This document shows, in pieces, positions 32,926-42,361 of a DNA stretch of 64,000 nt; the first letter of the stretch is position 1, and every line of letters begins with the position of its first letter. The notes under the pieces were generated by a model, which was not told the origin of the DNA, did not search any database, and was given only the letters and a program-made list of their open reading frames with translations. This DNA comes from Cecembia rubra (GTDB lineage: Bacteria; Bacteroidota; Bacteroidia; Cytophagales; Cyclobacteriaceae): NCBI RefSeq assembly GCF_003014575.1, contig NZ_PYGF01000013.1, positions 1-64,000 of the forward strand. The letters run 5' to 3'. The translations under genes and the position numbers were made by a program.

Positions 32926-33942
32926 TTACTTCTTCTCCCCTCCTTTTCCTTTATTTCCTTCTGAAGAACCGGAGCTATCAGAGCCTGCGATTGAAGACCT
33001 CATGTCTGTATCGGACTTAATATTTTCCATTCGGTAATAGTCCATCACTCCCAATTTTCCGCTACGGAAAGCTTCTGAAATTGCCTTGGGAACTTCTGCT
33101 TCTGCCTGAATTACCTTTGCACGCATTTCAACAGTTTTGGCCTTCATTTCCTGTTCAAGGGCCACTGCCATAGCTCTCCTTTCTTCAGCTTTAGCCTCAG
33201 CCACTTTAAGGTCGGCTGAAGCCTGATCAATCTGCAGCTTTGCTCCGATATTGGTTCCCACATCAATATCTGCAATATCAATAGAAAGGATTTCAAAGGC
33301 AGTACCTGCATCCAATCCCCTTTCTAATACAAGTTTTGAAATTTTATCAGGGTTTTCCAATACGCTCTTATGGTTTTGTGCAGAGCCAATTGAAGTAACT
33401 ATACCTTCTCCTACCCTAGCTAAAATGGTATCTTCACCGGCACCACCTACAAGCTGTGCAATATTCGCCCTTACGGTCACCCTTGCTTTGGCTATCAACT
33501 GAATCCCATCTGCTGCAACTGCTGCCACATTAGGCGTATTGATCACTTTAGGGTTAACGGAAATCTGAACGGCTTCAAACACATCCCTGCCAGCCAGATC
33601 AATAGCTGTTGCCTGTTTGAAACTGAGATTGATATTGGCCTTGTCTGCTGAAATCAGGGCCCTGATTACATTGGGTACATTGCCCCCCGCCAGATAGTGG
33701 GTTTCCAGTTCATTGGTAGTCAACTGAAGACCTGCCTTGGTAGCTGTAATCAATGAATTCACAATCACGCTTGGAGGCACTTTCCGTATACGCATACCTA
33801 TCAACTCCCCTATGCTTACCCTTACATTGGCAAAGATTGCGGTGATCCAGAGATTGACCGGCACAAAATAGAGAAAGATAAATAGTAAAATCAGCCCAGC
33901 GAAGGCTGCAAATAAAATGAAAGCTGAATCTGTAATTTCCAT
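32926..33942 (-). CDS. floA: Flotillin-like protein FloA
   Basis: 338 residues: one N-terminal membrane hairpin or helix ([19 protein letters not shown], ~10-28), the UPF0365/flotillin-A body ([20 protein letters not shown], then [20 protein letters not shown]) and a helical region with Ala/Glu/Lys repeats ([20 protein letters not shown]). FloA organises ordered membrane microdomains and supports secretion. The last ~20 residues are Ser/Gly/Lys-rich and disordered. The start is 3 bases from the stop of the NfeD-like gene. Confidence 0.95.
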   Translation of the reverse strand: MEITDSAFILFAAFAGLILLFIFLYFVPVNLWITAIFANVRVSIGELIGMRIRKVPPSVIVNSLITATKAGLQLTTNELETHYLAGGNVPNVIRALISADKANINLSFKQATAIDLAGRDVFEAVQISVNPKVINTPNVAAVAADGIQLIAKARVTVRANIAQLVGGAGEDTILARVGEGIVTSIGSAQNHKSVLENPDKISKLVLERGLDAGTAFEILSIDIADIDVGTNIGAKLQIDQASADLKVAEAKAEERRAMAVALEQEMKAKTVEMRAKVIQAEAEVPKAISEAFRSGKLGVMDYYRMENIKSDTDMRSSIAGSDSSGSSEGNKGKGGEKK

Positions 33943-33945
33943 ATA

Positions 33946-34407
33946 TTATGCTTTAATGATGATTTTATTGTTTTCCAATTTGTGTATATAAATTTTGGTA
34001 CCGGCACGGATAAGACCTGAATCTGATTTGACTTCATAGATTTTTTCACCGATTTCTGCTTTTCCTATAGGCTTGATATCAGAAACTGCTTTTCCTTCCA
34101 TTCCCAATTCCAATCCTTGCAGCCTGTCTTCAAATGCATGACCGGTTATCGCATCTTTCAATGCAAATTTGCTCCATACACCCGACCTGAAACCATATAT
34201 GATGGCTGAAAAATTGACCAAAACTGCCAGTAAAAGTATGATCCAACCCGTTTGGTTATCAAATTTCAAGAATGCATAATAAATCCCTCCGGCAGTGAAA
34301 AGAACACCAATGATTCCGACAAGAGTGGTGCCGGGAACAAATAGGATTTCAGTTAGGACCAAAAGCAGCCCAACGGTCAACAAGGATAGTAAAATGAACC
34401 AGGTCAT
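33946..34407 (-). CDS. NfeD-like membrane protein
   Basis: 153 residues: three hydrophobic helices in the first ~80 residues (FILLSLLTVGLLLVLTEILF onward), then a soluble OB-fold (GMEGKAVSDIKPIGKAEIGE through TKIYIHKLENNKIIIKA). NfeD proteins pair with stomatin/flotillin partners; this one directly precedes floA with a 3-bp gap and shares its terminator. Confidence 0.9.
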   Translation of the reverse strand: MTWFILLSLLTVGLLLVLTEILFVPGTTLVGIIGVLFTAGGIYYAFLKFDNQTGWIILLLAVLVNFSAIIYGFRSGVWSKFALKDAITGHAFEDRLQGLELGMEGKAVSDIKPIGKAEIGEKIYEVKSDSGLIRAGTKIYIHKLENNKIIIKA

Positions 34408-34612
34408 TATTTTTTTCCTGAAATTACTCTTTTTTAAATATTCCTGAAACCAAAGCCCATATTATTATCATAGTGAACCCAACTATACATGCATCCATAA
34501 TCTAGAAACTCTTTACGGAACAGGCATCAAAAAAGGTTTGAAAAAATGATTATCAGCCAAGAATCGGACTCCGGTAGGCAATATAAATGCAAATGAAGGA
34601 AGTACGTAAAGC

Positions 34613-34645
34613 AAAAAAAACTGGCTGCCCATTGGACAGCCAGTT
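34613..34645 (-). terminator. Terminator of proS
   Basis: CTGGCTG..CC / GG..CAGCCAG stem of ten pairs (one G-U) around a three-base loop, eight T on the minus strand, about 23 bp after the proS stop. Confidence 0.8.
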
Positions 34646-34667
34646 GATTTCCTTTCAATTCAATCGA

Positions 34668-36149
34668 TCAATAAGCTCTTGCAAACAGCACCCTGCCTTT
34701 AGAGGGCTTGCCGGAAAGGATACACTTCCCCTCTTCTGCTTTTTGATCTATGGGAATGCACCTGATTGTGGCCTTCGTCAACTCTTTGATTTTTTCCTCC
34801 GTCTCTGTAGTTCCGTCCCAATGGGCAGAAAGGAATCCACCCTTGTTTTCAATCAAATCCTCAAACTCTTCCCATGAGTTTGCCTCTGTGGTCATTTCAT
34901 TTCTGAAATTCAAAGCCTTTTGATAAATGGATTCCTGAATTTTTTCCAAAAGCGCCTCAACATATGCATCAATCTCAACATCATTGAGGTTTATAGTTTC
35001 CTTGGTCAAGGTATCCCTCCTTGCCAATTCAATGGTATTGTTTTCCAGATCCCTTGGCCCCATGGCTATTCTCAATGGGACTCCTTTAAGCTCATACTCG
35101 GCAAATTTCCATCCTGGCTTATGGGTATCTCTATGGTCATAATGGACAGTAATACCCTTAGCCCTTAGCTTGGCAATTATTTCTTTGGCTTTATCGGAAA
35201 TCCTGTCAAGCTCATCATCACCTTTATAAATCGGCACGATGACCACCTGGATTGGCGCTAATTTTGGAGGCAATACCAGACCATTATCATCCGAATGGGC
35301 CATGATCAAAGCACCCATTAACCGTGTACTTACACCCCAAGAAGTCCCCCATACATAGTCCAGTGCCCCTTCTTTTGTAGCGAATTTGACATCAAATGCC
35401 TTGGCGAAGTTTTGTCCTAAGAAATGGGATGTACCTGCCTGTAAAGCTTTACCGTCCTGCATCATAGCCTCTATACAATAAGTATCCTCCGCCCCGGCAA
35501 ATCTTTCATTGGCACTTTTCACTCCTTTGATAACAGGTACGGCCATATATTTTTCTGCAAACTCTGCATAGACATTCATCATCTGCACCGTTTCATCAAT
35601 GGCTTCCTGTTTGCTGGCATGAGCGGTATGACCTTCCTGCCAAAGAAATTCTGCGGTTCTCAAAAACAATCGGGTACGCATTTCCCATCTTACCACATTG
35701 GCCCATTGATTGACCAGAAGTGGCAAATCCCGGTAAGATTGTATCCAATTTTTGTAAGTGCTCCAAATTACTGTTTCAGATGTGGGTCTTACGATCAGTT
35801 CTTCCTCCAGCTTTGCATCCGGATCGACAACCACACCTTTTCCATCCTCTGAATTTTTAAGCCTGTAATGCGTCACTACAGCGCACTCTTTGGCAAATCC
35901 TTCCACATGGCTTGCTTCTTTGGAGAGATAGGATTTAGGAATAAACAAGGGGAAATAGGCATTGGTATGTCCTGTTTCCTTGAACATTTTATCCAATTGG
36001 GCCTGCATTTTTTCCCAGATGGAATAACCATAAGGTTTGATTACCATACAGCCCCTAACAGGAGAATTTTCTGCCAAATCAGCCCTTTTGACTAATTCAT
36101 TATACCACAAAGAGTAGTCTTCACTTCTTTTAGGCAATCCTTTACTCAT
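34668..36149 (-). CDS. proS: Prolyl-tRNA synthetase (short, archaeal/eukaryotic-like type)
   Basis: 493 residues. Attaches proline to tRNA-Pro. Class II motifs: [20 protein letters not shown] and [20 protein letters not shown] (motif 2), [20 protein letters not shown] (motif 3), then the anticodon-binding domain ([13 protein letters not shown]) and a C-terminal zinc-type domain ending GRVLFARAY. It lacks the large editing insertion of the long bacterial form and ends with Tyr, as in the short form used by Bacteroidota. Confidence 0.97.
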   Translation of the reverse strand: MSKGLPKRSEDYSLWYNELVKRADLAENSPVRGCMVIKPYGYSIWEKMQAQLDKMFKETGHTNAYFPLFIPKSYLSKEASHVEGFAKECAVVTHYRLKNSEDGKGVVVDPDAKLEEELIVRPTSETVIWSTYKNWIQSYRDLPLLVNQWANVVRWEMRTRLFLRTAEFLWQEGHTAHASKQEAIDETVQMMNVYAEFAEKYMAVPVIKGVKSANERFAGAEDTYCIEAMMQDGKALQAGTSHFLGQNFAKAFDVKFATKEGALDYVWGTSWGVSTRLMGALIMAHSDDNGLVLPPKLAPIQVVIVPIYKGDDELDRISDKAKEIIAKLRAKGITVHYDHRDTHKPGWKFAEYELKGVPLRIAMGPRDLENNTIELARRDTLTKETINLNDVEIDAYVEALLEKIQESIYQKALNFRNEMTTEANSWEEFEDLIENKGGFLSAHWDGTTETEEKIKELTKATIRCIPIDQKAEEGKCILSGKPSKGRVLFARAY

Positions 36150-36202
36150 AGTTATTTGTTGATTTGAAAAATCTATTTATCTTCGCTCATTACTGTGGGT
36201 GG

Positions 36203-36210
36203 CAAATATA
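36203..36210 (-). promoter_or_regulatory. -7 box for proS
   Basis: On the minus strand TATATTTG fits TAnnTTTG, about 54 bases before the proS ATG. No convincing -33 element. It lies just before the divergent lipoprotein gene. Confidence 0.35.
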
Positions 36211-36276
36211 AACCAAAAATTGAAAACCATATGGAATCACCCACGTATATATATGAGTATTAGTAAAACTAACAAC

Positions 36277-37731
36277 ATGATGAACCTCAAACAAATATTG
36301 ACACTTGGAGCTGGAGCAGTTTTTATGCTGTCCTCCTGCAGCAGCAGCTTCAATGCAATGAAAGGCGGCGAATCTGATGATTTGTATTTCATGGCATCTG
36401 ATGCAAGGGTTGCCACTGAATTTGCAGTCCGCAACAACAATCCTCAAAATTTCCAGTCTTTAAACAACACTTCACCAGATGCTTTTGAGCAGGAGAATTT
36501 TTCTGCCAGAAATGTCAATCCAGAATATCTGGCGAGGTATCAATCCCAAACTGGTACCGAGGATTCTGGTATGGTTTATTTCGATGAAAATCAGGGAGCT
36601 CAAAATGCGCCTAATGTTAATGTATATAATAATTTCTATGGTTCCGGATTTAACGGAGCTGGCTTCGGTCAAAGTAGGTTCAATTTCAACCTTGGATTAG
36701 GATTCGGATTTGGATCCCCTTGGGGTTGGGGAATGCCTATGATGGGCTGGGGTATGCCAATGATGGGTTGGGGAGCTCCCATGTGGGGTGGCTTCTGGGA
36801 TCCTTTTTGGGATCCATTCTGGGGTCCAGGTATGGGCTTCGGTCCCGGTTGGGGCTGGGGTATGAGACCAGGATGGGGCTTTGGATGGAACTCCATGTGG
36901 GGTTGGAATGCCGGCTTTGGTATGGGCTGGGGCAACCCTTGGATGGGCGGAATGTGGGGCATGAGGCCCGGATGGGGCTGGGGTCCCGGATTTGGCTGGG
37001 GCAACACAATTATTGTGCTTCCAGGAGAACAAGGCCGTCAGATCGTAAGAGGTTCGAGATATAGCAGAGGATCAAGTACAGCAATTTCCGGTACAAGAGG
37101 TTCTACCGGAGCTTATCAGCCTGCCGCTACCTCAAGAGCTGCCAGACGTGATGCTGCCACAAGTGGCAGAGCAATTACTTCTGGTGACAGAACTACCAGC
37201 AGGGATTTTAGCTCCACTCAGAACGAGTATTTGAGCGGAAGAAGCAGAATTGCCAACACTTCAGCTGCGCCAAGCGTAAGAAATACAGGTTCTGCTGCTG
37301 CAACAAGACCAAGTTCAAGAACAGGTATCAGTAATGCAAGGCCTTCGTATGACAATATGAGCGGTACAAACACCAGGTCTACTTATGGAACTCCTTCCAG
37401 AAGCAATGCTGGTACATTTAACAGAGATAACAGCGGTACTCTAAATAGGAGCAATACCGGTACAAGAGGTACCAGTCCTTCATATAATAGAGGAGGTACT
37501 ATGCAAAATACGAGAACAGCGCCAACAAGAAGTACTTATACTTCGCCTTCCAGAGGTGGTACAATGGGTACCCCAAGTAGAAGTGGTGGTTCAACTTATA
37601 GCGCCCCAAGCAGAAGCAGCGGTGGCGGTGGATTTAGCTCCGGAGGAGGATACAGCTCCGGAGGAGCTAGCCGAGGTGGTGGCGGTGGTGCCGTTAGCAC
37701 TGGAGGTTCAAGAGGTGGAAGGGGGAATTAA
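36277..37731 (+). CDS. Lipoprotein with Trp/Met/Gly-rich core and Ser/Thr/Gly/Arg-rich tail
   Basis: 484 residues from ATG at 36277 (or the adjacent ATG at 36280; a longer frame from 36199 lacks a signal). Lipobox with Cys at residue 21-22 (GAVFMLSSC). Residues ~140-245 are built almost only of Gly, Trp, Met, Phe and Pro in loose repeats (GWGMPM, GFGWNSMWGWN, GMRPGWGWG), with more than twenty Trp. The remainder is low complexity with SRSG, TRST and GGG motifs and is probably disordered. The function is unknown; a surface adhesive or matrix role is a guess. Divergent from proS; strong terminator overlapping its stop. Confidence 0.8.
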   Translation: MMNLKQILTLGAGAVFMLSSCSSSFNAMKGGESDDLYFMASDARVATEFAVRNNNPQNFQSLNNTSPDAFEQENFSARNVNPEYLARYQSQTGTEDSGMVYFDENQGAQNAPNVNVYNNFYGSGFNGAGFGQSRFNFNLGLGFGFGSPWGWGMPMMGWGMPMMGWGAPMWGGFWDPFWDPFWGPGMGFGPGWGWGMRPGWGFGWNSMWGWNAGFGMGWGNPWMGGMWGMRPGWGWGPGFGWGNTIIVLPGEQGRQIVRGSRYSRGSSTAISGTRGSTGAYQPAATSRAARRDAATSGRAITSGDRTTSRDFSSTQNEYLSGRSRIANTSAAPSVRNTGSAAATRPSSRTGISNARPSYDNMSGTNTRSTYGTPSRSNAGTFNRDNSGTLNRSNTGTRGTSPSYNRGGTMQNTRTAPTRSTYTSPSRGGTMGTPSRSGGSTYSAPSRSSGGGGFSSGGGYSSGGASRGGGGGAVSTGGSRGGRGN

Positions 37732-37748
37732 TTTCCCCCTTTTTTTTA
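37719..37748 (+). terminator. Terminator overlapping the stop of the Trp-rich lipoprotein
   Basis: AAGGGGGAA / TTCCCCCTT stem with loop containing the TAA stop (37729-37731), then eight or more T. Confidence 0.85.
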
Positions 37749-37813
37749 CCCCAAAAACAAATTAAAGGCATATTATTTGATTGCAACAATGTTATAAAAT
37801 AGCATGATTTTAT

Positions 37814-39304
37814 ATGATTTCATTTAAAAAAGCTTTATTGACTACAGCAACCAGCTTATTCTTCATGGGATGGGCAGAAGCACAGATCGGATACTTTGAA
37901 GATGCTTTAAGATTCAGTCAGTTCCGCTCCACTGGATCAGCCCGGATTATGGGATTAGGCGGGGCACAGACCTCACTCGGAGGCGATGTTTCAAATATCC
38001 ATACCAACCCGGCAGGACTTGGTTTTTTTAGAAGATCTGAGTTTAGCTTTACTCCTTCTTATGGAACCTGGACCACGGAGACCAACTATCTGGACCAACT
38101 TCAACAGACTAAAACCAACAACTTTAGTGTACCTAACCTAAGTTTGGTAATCAGCAGACCCAAAGGCCCCCTTTCAACCAGTGCTTTTAAAGGAGGTACA
38201 TTCGGAATTAGCTTCAATAGGAACAACCTTTTCAATACAGAATTTGGATATTTTTCTGATATACCTAGCCAATCTTCAATTCAAGACCTTTTTGTTCAAA
38301 GGGCTAATGGAACTCCTCCAAATCAACTGACAGGATTAACTAGCTTGGCATATGAAACATTCTTAATTAACCCAATTGCCAATAATCAGTATAGCCCTTT
38401 TGTAGGTATAGAAAATGCTCCATTTGCAGATGAACAAGTTGTTTCGGATGGACGTATCAGTCAGACAAGTTTTTCATATGGGGCTAATTTCATAAATAAA
38501 CTCTTTATAGGCGCTAGTTTGGGTCTAACATCCTTGGTGTACAACTCATCCAAAGACTATGGAGAAGAATTCTTAGATGAACCTCTTTCAACCACTACCA
38601 TTATCGAAAACTTAAGCCAGGAAGGTTATGGCGCAAGTATCAATCTGGGCATTATATACAAACCTATTGAACAATTGAACCTTGGGGTCAACTTCCAATC
38701 CCCTACTTGGTACACCATCGATGAACAATACGAGGCCAGGATGTCCAACCTATTTGACAATTTCTTCTTTGAGCCTGAAAATGTCTTCTTAAGAAGACAG
38801 GAAGCCGCCACAGATATCATCCTAAGTAGATGGAATCTGACTACACCTATGCGGTTCAGTGCAGGCGCTACTTACTTCTTTGGAAAAAATGGCTTCATTA
38901 CAGCTGACATAGATTTTTTAGATTACAGCAACAACTCCATCAGATCCAGAGATTTCAGTCCAGCTGAAGATAACCGGGAAATCCGGGCACTTTTTGGACA
39001 AACCTTTAATTATAGGGTCGGTGGAGAATACCGATTTGATATTTGGAGAATCAGAGGAGGCTATGCTTTATATGGTGATCCATTTGCCAACCCGGCAGGA
39101 TTTGACAGAAGTATGCAACAGATTACAGGTGGATTTGGAATGAGATTAGATAAATTTTATGTTGATTTTGCCTTCATCAACTCTTCATTTGACCAGCTTT
39201 ACAGTTCCTATACGCTGATCGAAAATGGTGTTAATATTGGCCCTGTCATATCAATTAAAAACAGAATTAATACTGGAATGCTGACTTTTGGAATTAATTT
39301 CTAA
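37814..39304 (+). CDS. Outer-membrane transport protein, OmpP1/FadL-like
   Basis: 496 residues with signal peptide (MISFKKALLTTATSLFFMGW, cleavage after AEA). The N-terminal GSARIMGLGGAQTSLGGDVS, then NIHTNPAGLGFFRRSEF is the hallmark of the FadL/PorV-like barrel family: a plug-like start with NPAGL, then many amphipathic strands and a terminal aromatic strand (LTFGINF). Such proteins pass hydrophobic substrates across the outer membrane. The last 11 bases overlap the 3' end of aroK on the other strand. Confidence 0.85.
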   Translation: MISFKKALLTTATSLFFMGWAEAQIGYFEDALRFSQFRSTGSARIMGLGGAQTSLGGDVSNIHTNPAGLGFFRRSEFSFTPSYGTWTTETNYLDQLQQTKTNNFSVPNLSLVISRPKGPLSTSAFKGGTFGISFNRNNLFNTEFGYFSDIPSQSSIQDLFVQRANGTPPNQLTGLTSLAYETFLINPIANNQYSPFVGIENAPFADEQVVSDGRISQTSFSYGANFINKLFIGASLGLTSLVYNSSKDYGEEFLDEPLSTTTIIENLSQEGYGASINLGIIYKPIEQLNLGVNFQSPTWYTIDEQYEARMSNLFDNFFFEPENVFLRRQEAATDIILSRWNLTTPMRFSAGATYFFGKNGFITADIDFLDYSNNSIRSRDFSPAEDNREIRALFGQTFNYRVGGEYRFDIWRIRGGYALYGDPFANPAGFDRSMQQITGGFGMRLDKFYVDFAFINSSFDQLYSSYTLIENGVNIGPVISIKNRINTGMLTFGINF

Positions 39305-39824
39305 AAAAGGTCATCAATTCAGAAATCAACATCTCCGGGGAGATATCTTCTCCCTGGAGCTTTATTTTTGATTGCAAATAATACATCTCCCTAGAAGCCA
39401 AAAGGTTTTTTAATTTCAGGATAATTTCCCCCTGACCTAATCCTGAAAACAATGGTCTCTTTCCAATTTGATCATTGGATAACCTTTTTAAAATCTCCTC
39501 TAAAGGAACTTCCAAATAGACTGATACAGCCTTTTCATTGATCAGATCCATGTTATCATTAAAACAGGGTGTTCCCCCTCCTGTTGACAGCACAAAACCT
39601 TCCACTCCATCAAGGACTTTGTTCAGGTAAATACTCTCCAACTCCCGGAACTTCCCCTCTCCTTGTTCTGCAAAAATCTCACTGATTTTCTTCCCTGTTT
39701 CCTGCTCAATCAAATGGTCTAGATCAATAAATACAAAATTGAGCTGCTTGGCCAGTAGCTTGCCCAAACTTGATTTCCCAGATCCAGGAAGACCAACCAG
39801 GACAATTTTAAGTGGGGTTCTCAT
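39294..39824 (-). CDS. aroK: Shikimate kinase
   Basis: 176 residues, the normal size. P-loop VGLPGSGKSSLGKLLAKQL (residues ~10-28), FIDLDHLIEQETGKKISEIF with the shikimate-binding Asp, FRELES, STGGGTPCF (phosphate/shikimate loop), and the lid region (DQIGKRPLFS). It phosphorylates shikimate in aromatic amino-acid synthesis. The start overlaps the DoxX-type gene stop by one base. Confidence 0.95.
   Translation of the reverse strand: MRTPLKIVLVGLPGSGKSSLGKLLAKQLNFVFIDLDHLIEQETGKKISEIFAEQGEGKFRELESIYLNKVLDGVEGFVLSTGGGTPCFNDNMDLINEKAVSVYLEVPLEEILKRLSNDQIGKRPLFSGLGQGEIILKLKNLLASREMYYLQSKIKLQGEDISPEMLISELMTFFRN
39333..39369 (+). terminator. Terminator of the FadL-like gene, inside aroK
   Basis: CTCCGGGGAGA / TCTCCCTGGAG (11 pairs, one G-U), 5-base loop, then CTTTATTTTTG. 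It lies in the coding sequence for the aroK C-terminus. Confidence 0.55.
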
Positions 39825-40921
39825 TACCTCAATAATTCTAACACTTCGGAATATGTAGGCGTATTTCTATAATGATATTTCTTGATCACCACGCCATCTT
39901 TTAAAAGCATCAGCCCAGGGTTGGATCGCATAATGGTCTTAATTACGGTAGCATCTCCTTGATAACCTTCCAAATCCCATTTCCTTTCAGCAATAAGCGC
40001 CTTAATTTCCTCTTCAGAAGAAGCTGCAACCAATACGGGATCAATATCACTTTTTTGAATCCCCATTAACATTGCGTCTATTTTATCCAAATGCGATTTA
40101 TCCATTTTGGCAATATTGGTAACCAAAACCACGGCTTTCTTACCTCTAAGAATTTCTTCTGTAAAGTCCCCATTTTCATTCCAAACTGCAAAATCTGAAA
40201 TCTTAGGCAAGGCATCCTCATTGACCAACTTCATTTCCACAAAATCATATCCTTCCTCAGTGGGATACTGATCAAAAACAAACAAATCATCTCCTTTCTT
40301 CATCACATAATTGTACTGAAGTGGAGCAGATGGCAACATGGCTTCTGGAATATTCACCCCCTCCTTATAGGCTCTAAAGTCAATAAATGGCAAATTCCTT
40401 ATAGCGGTAATAGCCAAATAAATGGAAAGCACCAAACTTATCCGTGTAGTCCATTTGGCCCATGTAGGCCCATCATTGCTTAGATCTTTCCGATAAATAA
40501 ATAAGATGCCGATCAGTACCAAAAGGATAACATCCTTAGTAAAAGACTCCCATGGGGTCAGTTTGATGGCATCTCCAAAACAGCCACAATCAGTAACCTT
40601 ATTGAAATAGGCACTGTAAAATGTCAAAAATGTAAAAAACAAAATCATTAAGGATAAAGCCCATACAGTTAACTTTAACCTAACACCTAAGATAAGCATA
40701 ACACCCAATACAACCTCTGCCACTACCAAGAAAACAGCCAATGGCAATGCTATATCCTTAAAAATGTAAAAAAAAGAGGCGATGTCATTTGAAAATACAT
40801 CAAAATACTCTTCCAGTTTGATGGCAGTTCCCACCGGATCATTGACCTTAATGAGACCTGAAAAAATAAACAGGCCACCAACAAACAATCGGATGATAAA
40901 TAAAAGGGCATTTTTAAGCAT
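39824..40921 (-). CDS. DoxX/MauE-like membrane protein with thioredoxin-like C-terminus (BT_3928 family)
   Basis: 365 residues. The first ~170 residues hold four to five helices of the DoxX/MauE type (LFIIRLFVGGLFIFSGLIKV; TDCGCFGDAIKLTPWESF with the Cys-x-Cys). Residues ~230-365 look thioredoxin-like (KKAVVLVTNIAKMDKSHLDK; NPGLMLLKDGVVIKKYHYRN) but lack a CxxC. A membrane redox or electron-transfer role is inferred. It sits in a run DUF1599 - this gene - aroK with 1- to 8-base overlaps. Confidence 0.85.
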   Translation of the reverse strand: MLKNALLFIIRLFVGGLFIFSGLIKVNDPVGTAIKLEEYFDVFSNDIASFFYIFKDIALPLAVFLVVAEVVLGVMLILGVRLKLTVWALSLMILFFTFLTFYSAYFNKVTDCGCFGDAIKLTPWESFTKDVILLVLIGILFIYRKDLSNDGPTWAKWTTRISLVLSIYLAITAIRNLPFIDFRAYKEGVNIPEAMLPSAPLQYNYVMKKGDDLFVFDQYPTEEGYDFVEMKLVNEDALPKISDFAVWNENGDFTEEILRGKKAVVLVTNIAKMDKSHLDKIDAMLMGIQKSDIDPVLVAASSEEEIKALIAERKWDLEGYQGDATVIKTIMRSNPGLMLLKDGVVIKKYHYRNTPTYSEVLELLR

Positions 40922-41462
40922 GATGATATCCTAATTTAATTAAACAAAAGACTGCATAATTGATCATATCCTGATAATTGGCTTCAATACCTTCTGAAAC
41001 AATTGTGACGCCTTGATTATCTTCAATTTGTTTGACCCTGTACAATTTCATCAAAATTATGTCTGTCATGGAAGACACACGCATGTCCCTCCAAGCTTCA
41101 CCATAATCATGGTTCTTATTCTCCAATAAACCCCTTGTAGCATCTACCCAATGGTCATAAAGCGGTTCGAGATCTTCATAACTCAATTCCAATCTTTCAT
41201 CCTTAAGCAGGGAAATCTGCATCAAAGCAATAAGGCAGTAATTGATTATTCCGACAAATTCATCAACTATTGGATCATTTACTTTTTGGCTGCCTTTTTC
41301 CTGAACAGAGCGGATACGCTGTGCTTTGATAAATATCTGATCTGTAATTGAAGGCAATCTCAAAATTCTCCATGCAGTTCCATAATCCACAGTTTTCTTC
41401 TTGAAAAGTTCTTTACAATGCCTGATTACTTGATTATATTCGCTGACTGTTTCTGTTTTCAA
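40914..41462 (-). CDS. DUF1599 protein (internally duplicated)
   Basis: 182 residues built of two similar halves: DYGTAWRILRLPSITDQIFI then KAQRIRSVQE, and DYGEAWRDMRVSSMTDIILM then KLYRVKQIED. DUF1599 is related to MazG-like / nucleotide-modification associated domains, so a nucleotide-directed role is possible but unproven. The start is TTG at 41460-41462, only 14 bases from the divergent folP start; no Met occurs upstream in frame. Overlaps the next gene by 8 bases. Confidence 0.85.
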   Translation of the reverse strand: MKTETVSEYNQVIRHCKELFKKKTVDYGTAWRILRLPSITDQIFIKAQRIRSVQEKGSQKVNDPIVDEFVGIINYCLIALMQISLLKDERLELSYEDLEPLYDHWVDATRGLLENKNHDYGEAWRDMRVSSMTDIILMKLYRVKQIEDNQGVTIVSEGIEANYQDMINYAVFCLIKLGYHHA

Positions 41463-41476
41463 ACCTCTTAACTTTA

Positions 41477-42361
41477 ATGACTGAATTATTCCCTAAAACT
41501 TTGGATTCCGAAGATATATCATTTCCATCAAAAATAACACTCCGTAGTAAAGGAAAGCTTTTGATATTGGACAGACCATGGGTGATGGGGATTTTAAATA
41601 TCACACCTGATTCATTTTATACCGGGAGTAGGCTATTTGGAAATATGGATCAAATTCTACATAAGGCAGAGCAGATGATCCAAGAGGGTGCTGATATTCT
41701 AGATATCGGAGGATATAGCTCCAGACCAGGAGCAGAAGAAGTGAGTTTAAATGAAGAGCTTGACCGTGTTGTTCCTGCCATCCGGGCCATAAAGTCAAAA
41801 TTTCCTGAAATATTGATTTCAGTGGATACTTTCAGAGCCAAAGTCGCAGAGGAAGGGATTAATTCAGGAGCAGATTTGATCAATGATATCTCATCAGGTG
41901 AACTTGATCCGGAGATGATTCGGGCCGTAGGAATGATGGATGTACCCTATATTGCCATGCACATGAGGGGAACTCCCAAGGATATGCAATCGTTGACAGA
42001 TTACAGGGATATCCTTTCTGAAATCATGCTTTTTTTTGCCAGAAAAAAAGAAGAATGTAAAAAAGCTGGCATAAAAGATGTGATATTTGATCCTGGGTTT
42101 GGTTTTGCCAAAACTTTGGAACAAAATTATTGGATTCTCAAAAATTTATCTTACTTTAAAACAATTCAATCACCTATTTTGGTAGGGATTTCAAGAAAGT
42201 CTATGATTTATAAAACTTTGGAAATTTCTGCAGAGGAGGCCCTAAATGGAACTACAGCTTTGAATATGGCTGCGCTCATAAATGGGGCAAATTTGGTAAG
42301 GGTACATGATGTGAAAGAAGCAAAACAAACCATAAAATTATTTAACCGACTATACAGTTGA
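41477..42361 (+). CDS. folP: Dihydropteroate synthase
   Basis: 294 residues. Joins p-aminobenzoate to the pterin pyrophosphate in folate synthesis. Signatures: VMGILNITPDSFYTGSR, DILDIGGYSSRPGAEEVS, NDISSG, GFGFAKTLEQNY, VGISRKSMI (the SRKS pterin/phosphate loop) and a final RVHDV. A ~25-residue N-terminal extension precedes the barrel. The stop TGA overlaps the TTG start of cdaA (TTGA), giving translational coupling. Confidence 0.96.
   Translation: MTELFPKTLDSEDISFPSKITLRSKGKLLILDRPWVMGILNITPDSFYTGSRLFGNMDQILHKAEQMIQEGADILDIGGYSSRPGAEEVSLNEELDRVVPAIRAIKSKFPEILISVDTFRAKVAEEGINSGADLINDISSGELDPEMIRAVGMMDVPYIAMHMRGTPKDMQSLTDYRDILSEIMLFFARKKEECKKAGIKDVIFDPGFGFAKTLEQNYWILKNLSYFKTIQSPILVGISRKSMIYKTLEISAEEALNGTTALNMAALINGANLVRVHDVKEAKQTIKLFNRLYS

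Noticed and set aside
36669-37032. Pro/His-rich minus-strand frames opposite the Trp-rich lipoprotein
   Set aside because: They arise because Gly/Trp codons read as Pro/His codons on the other strand; the plus-strand gene has signal peptide, lipobox and terminator.
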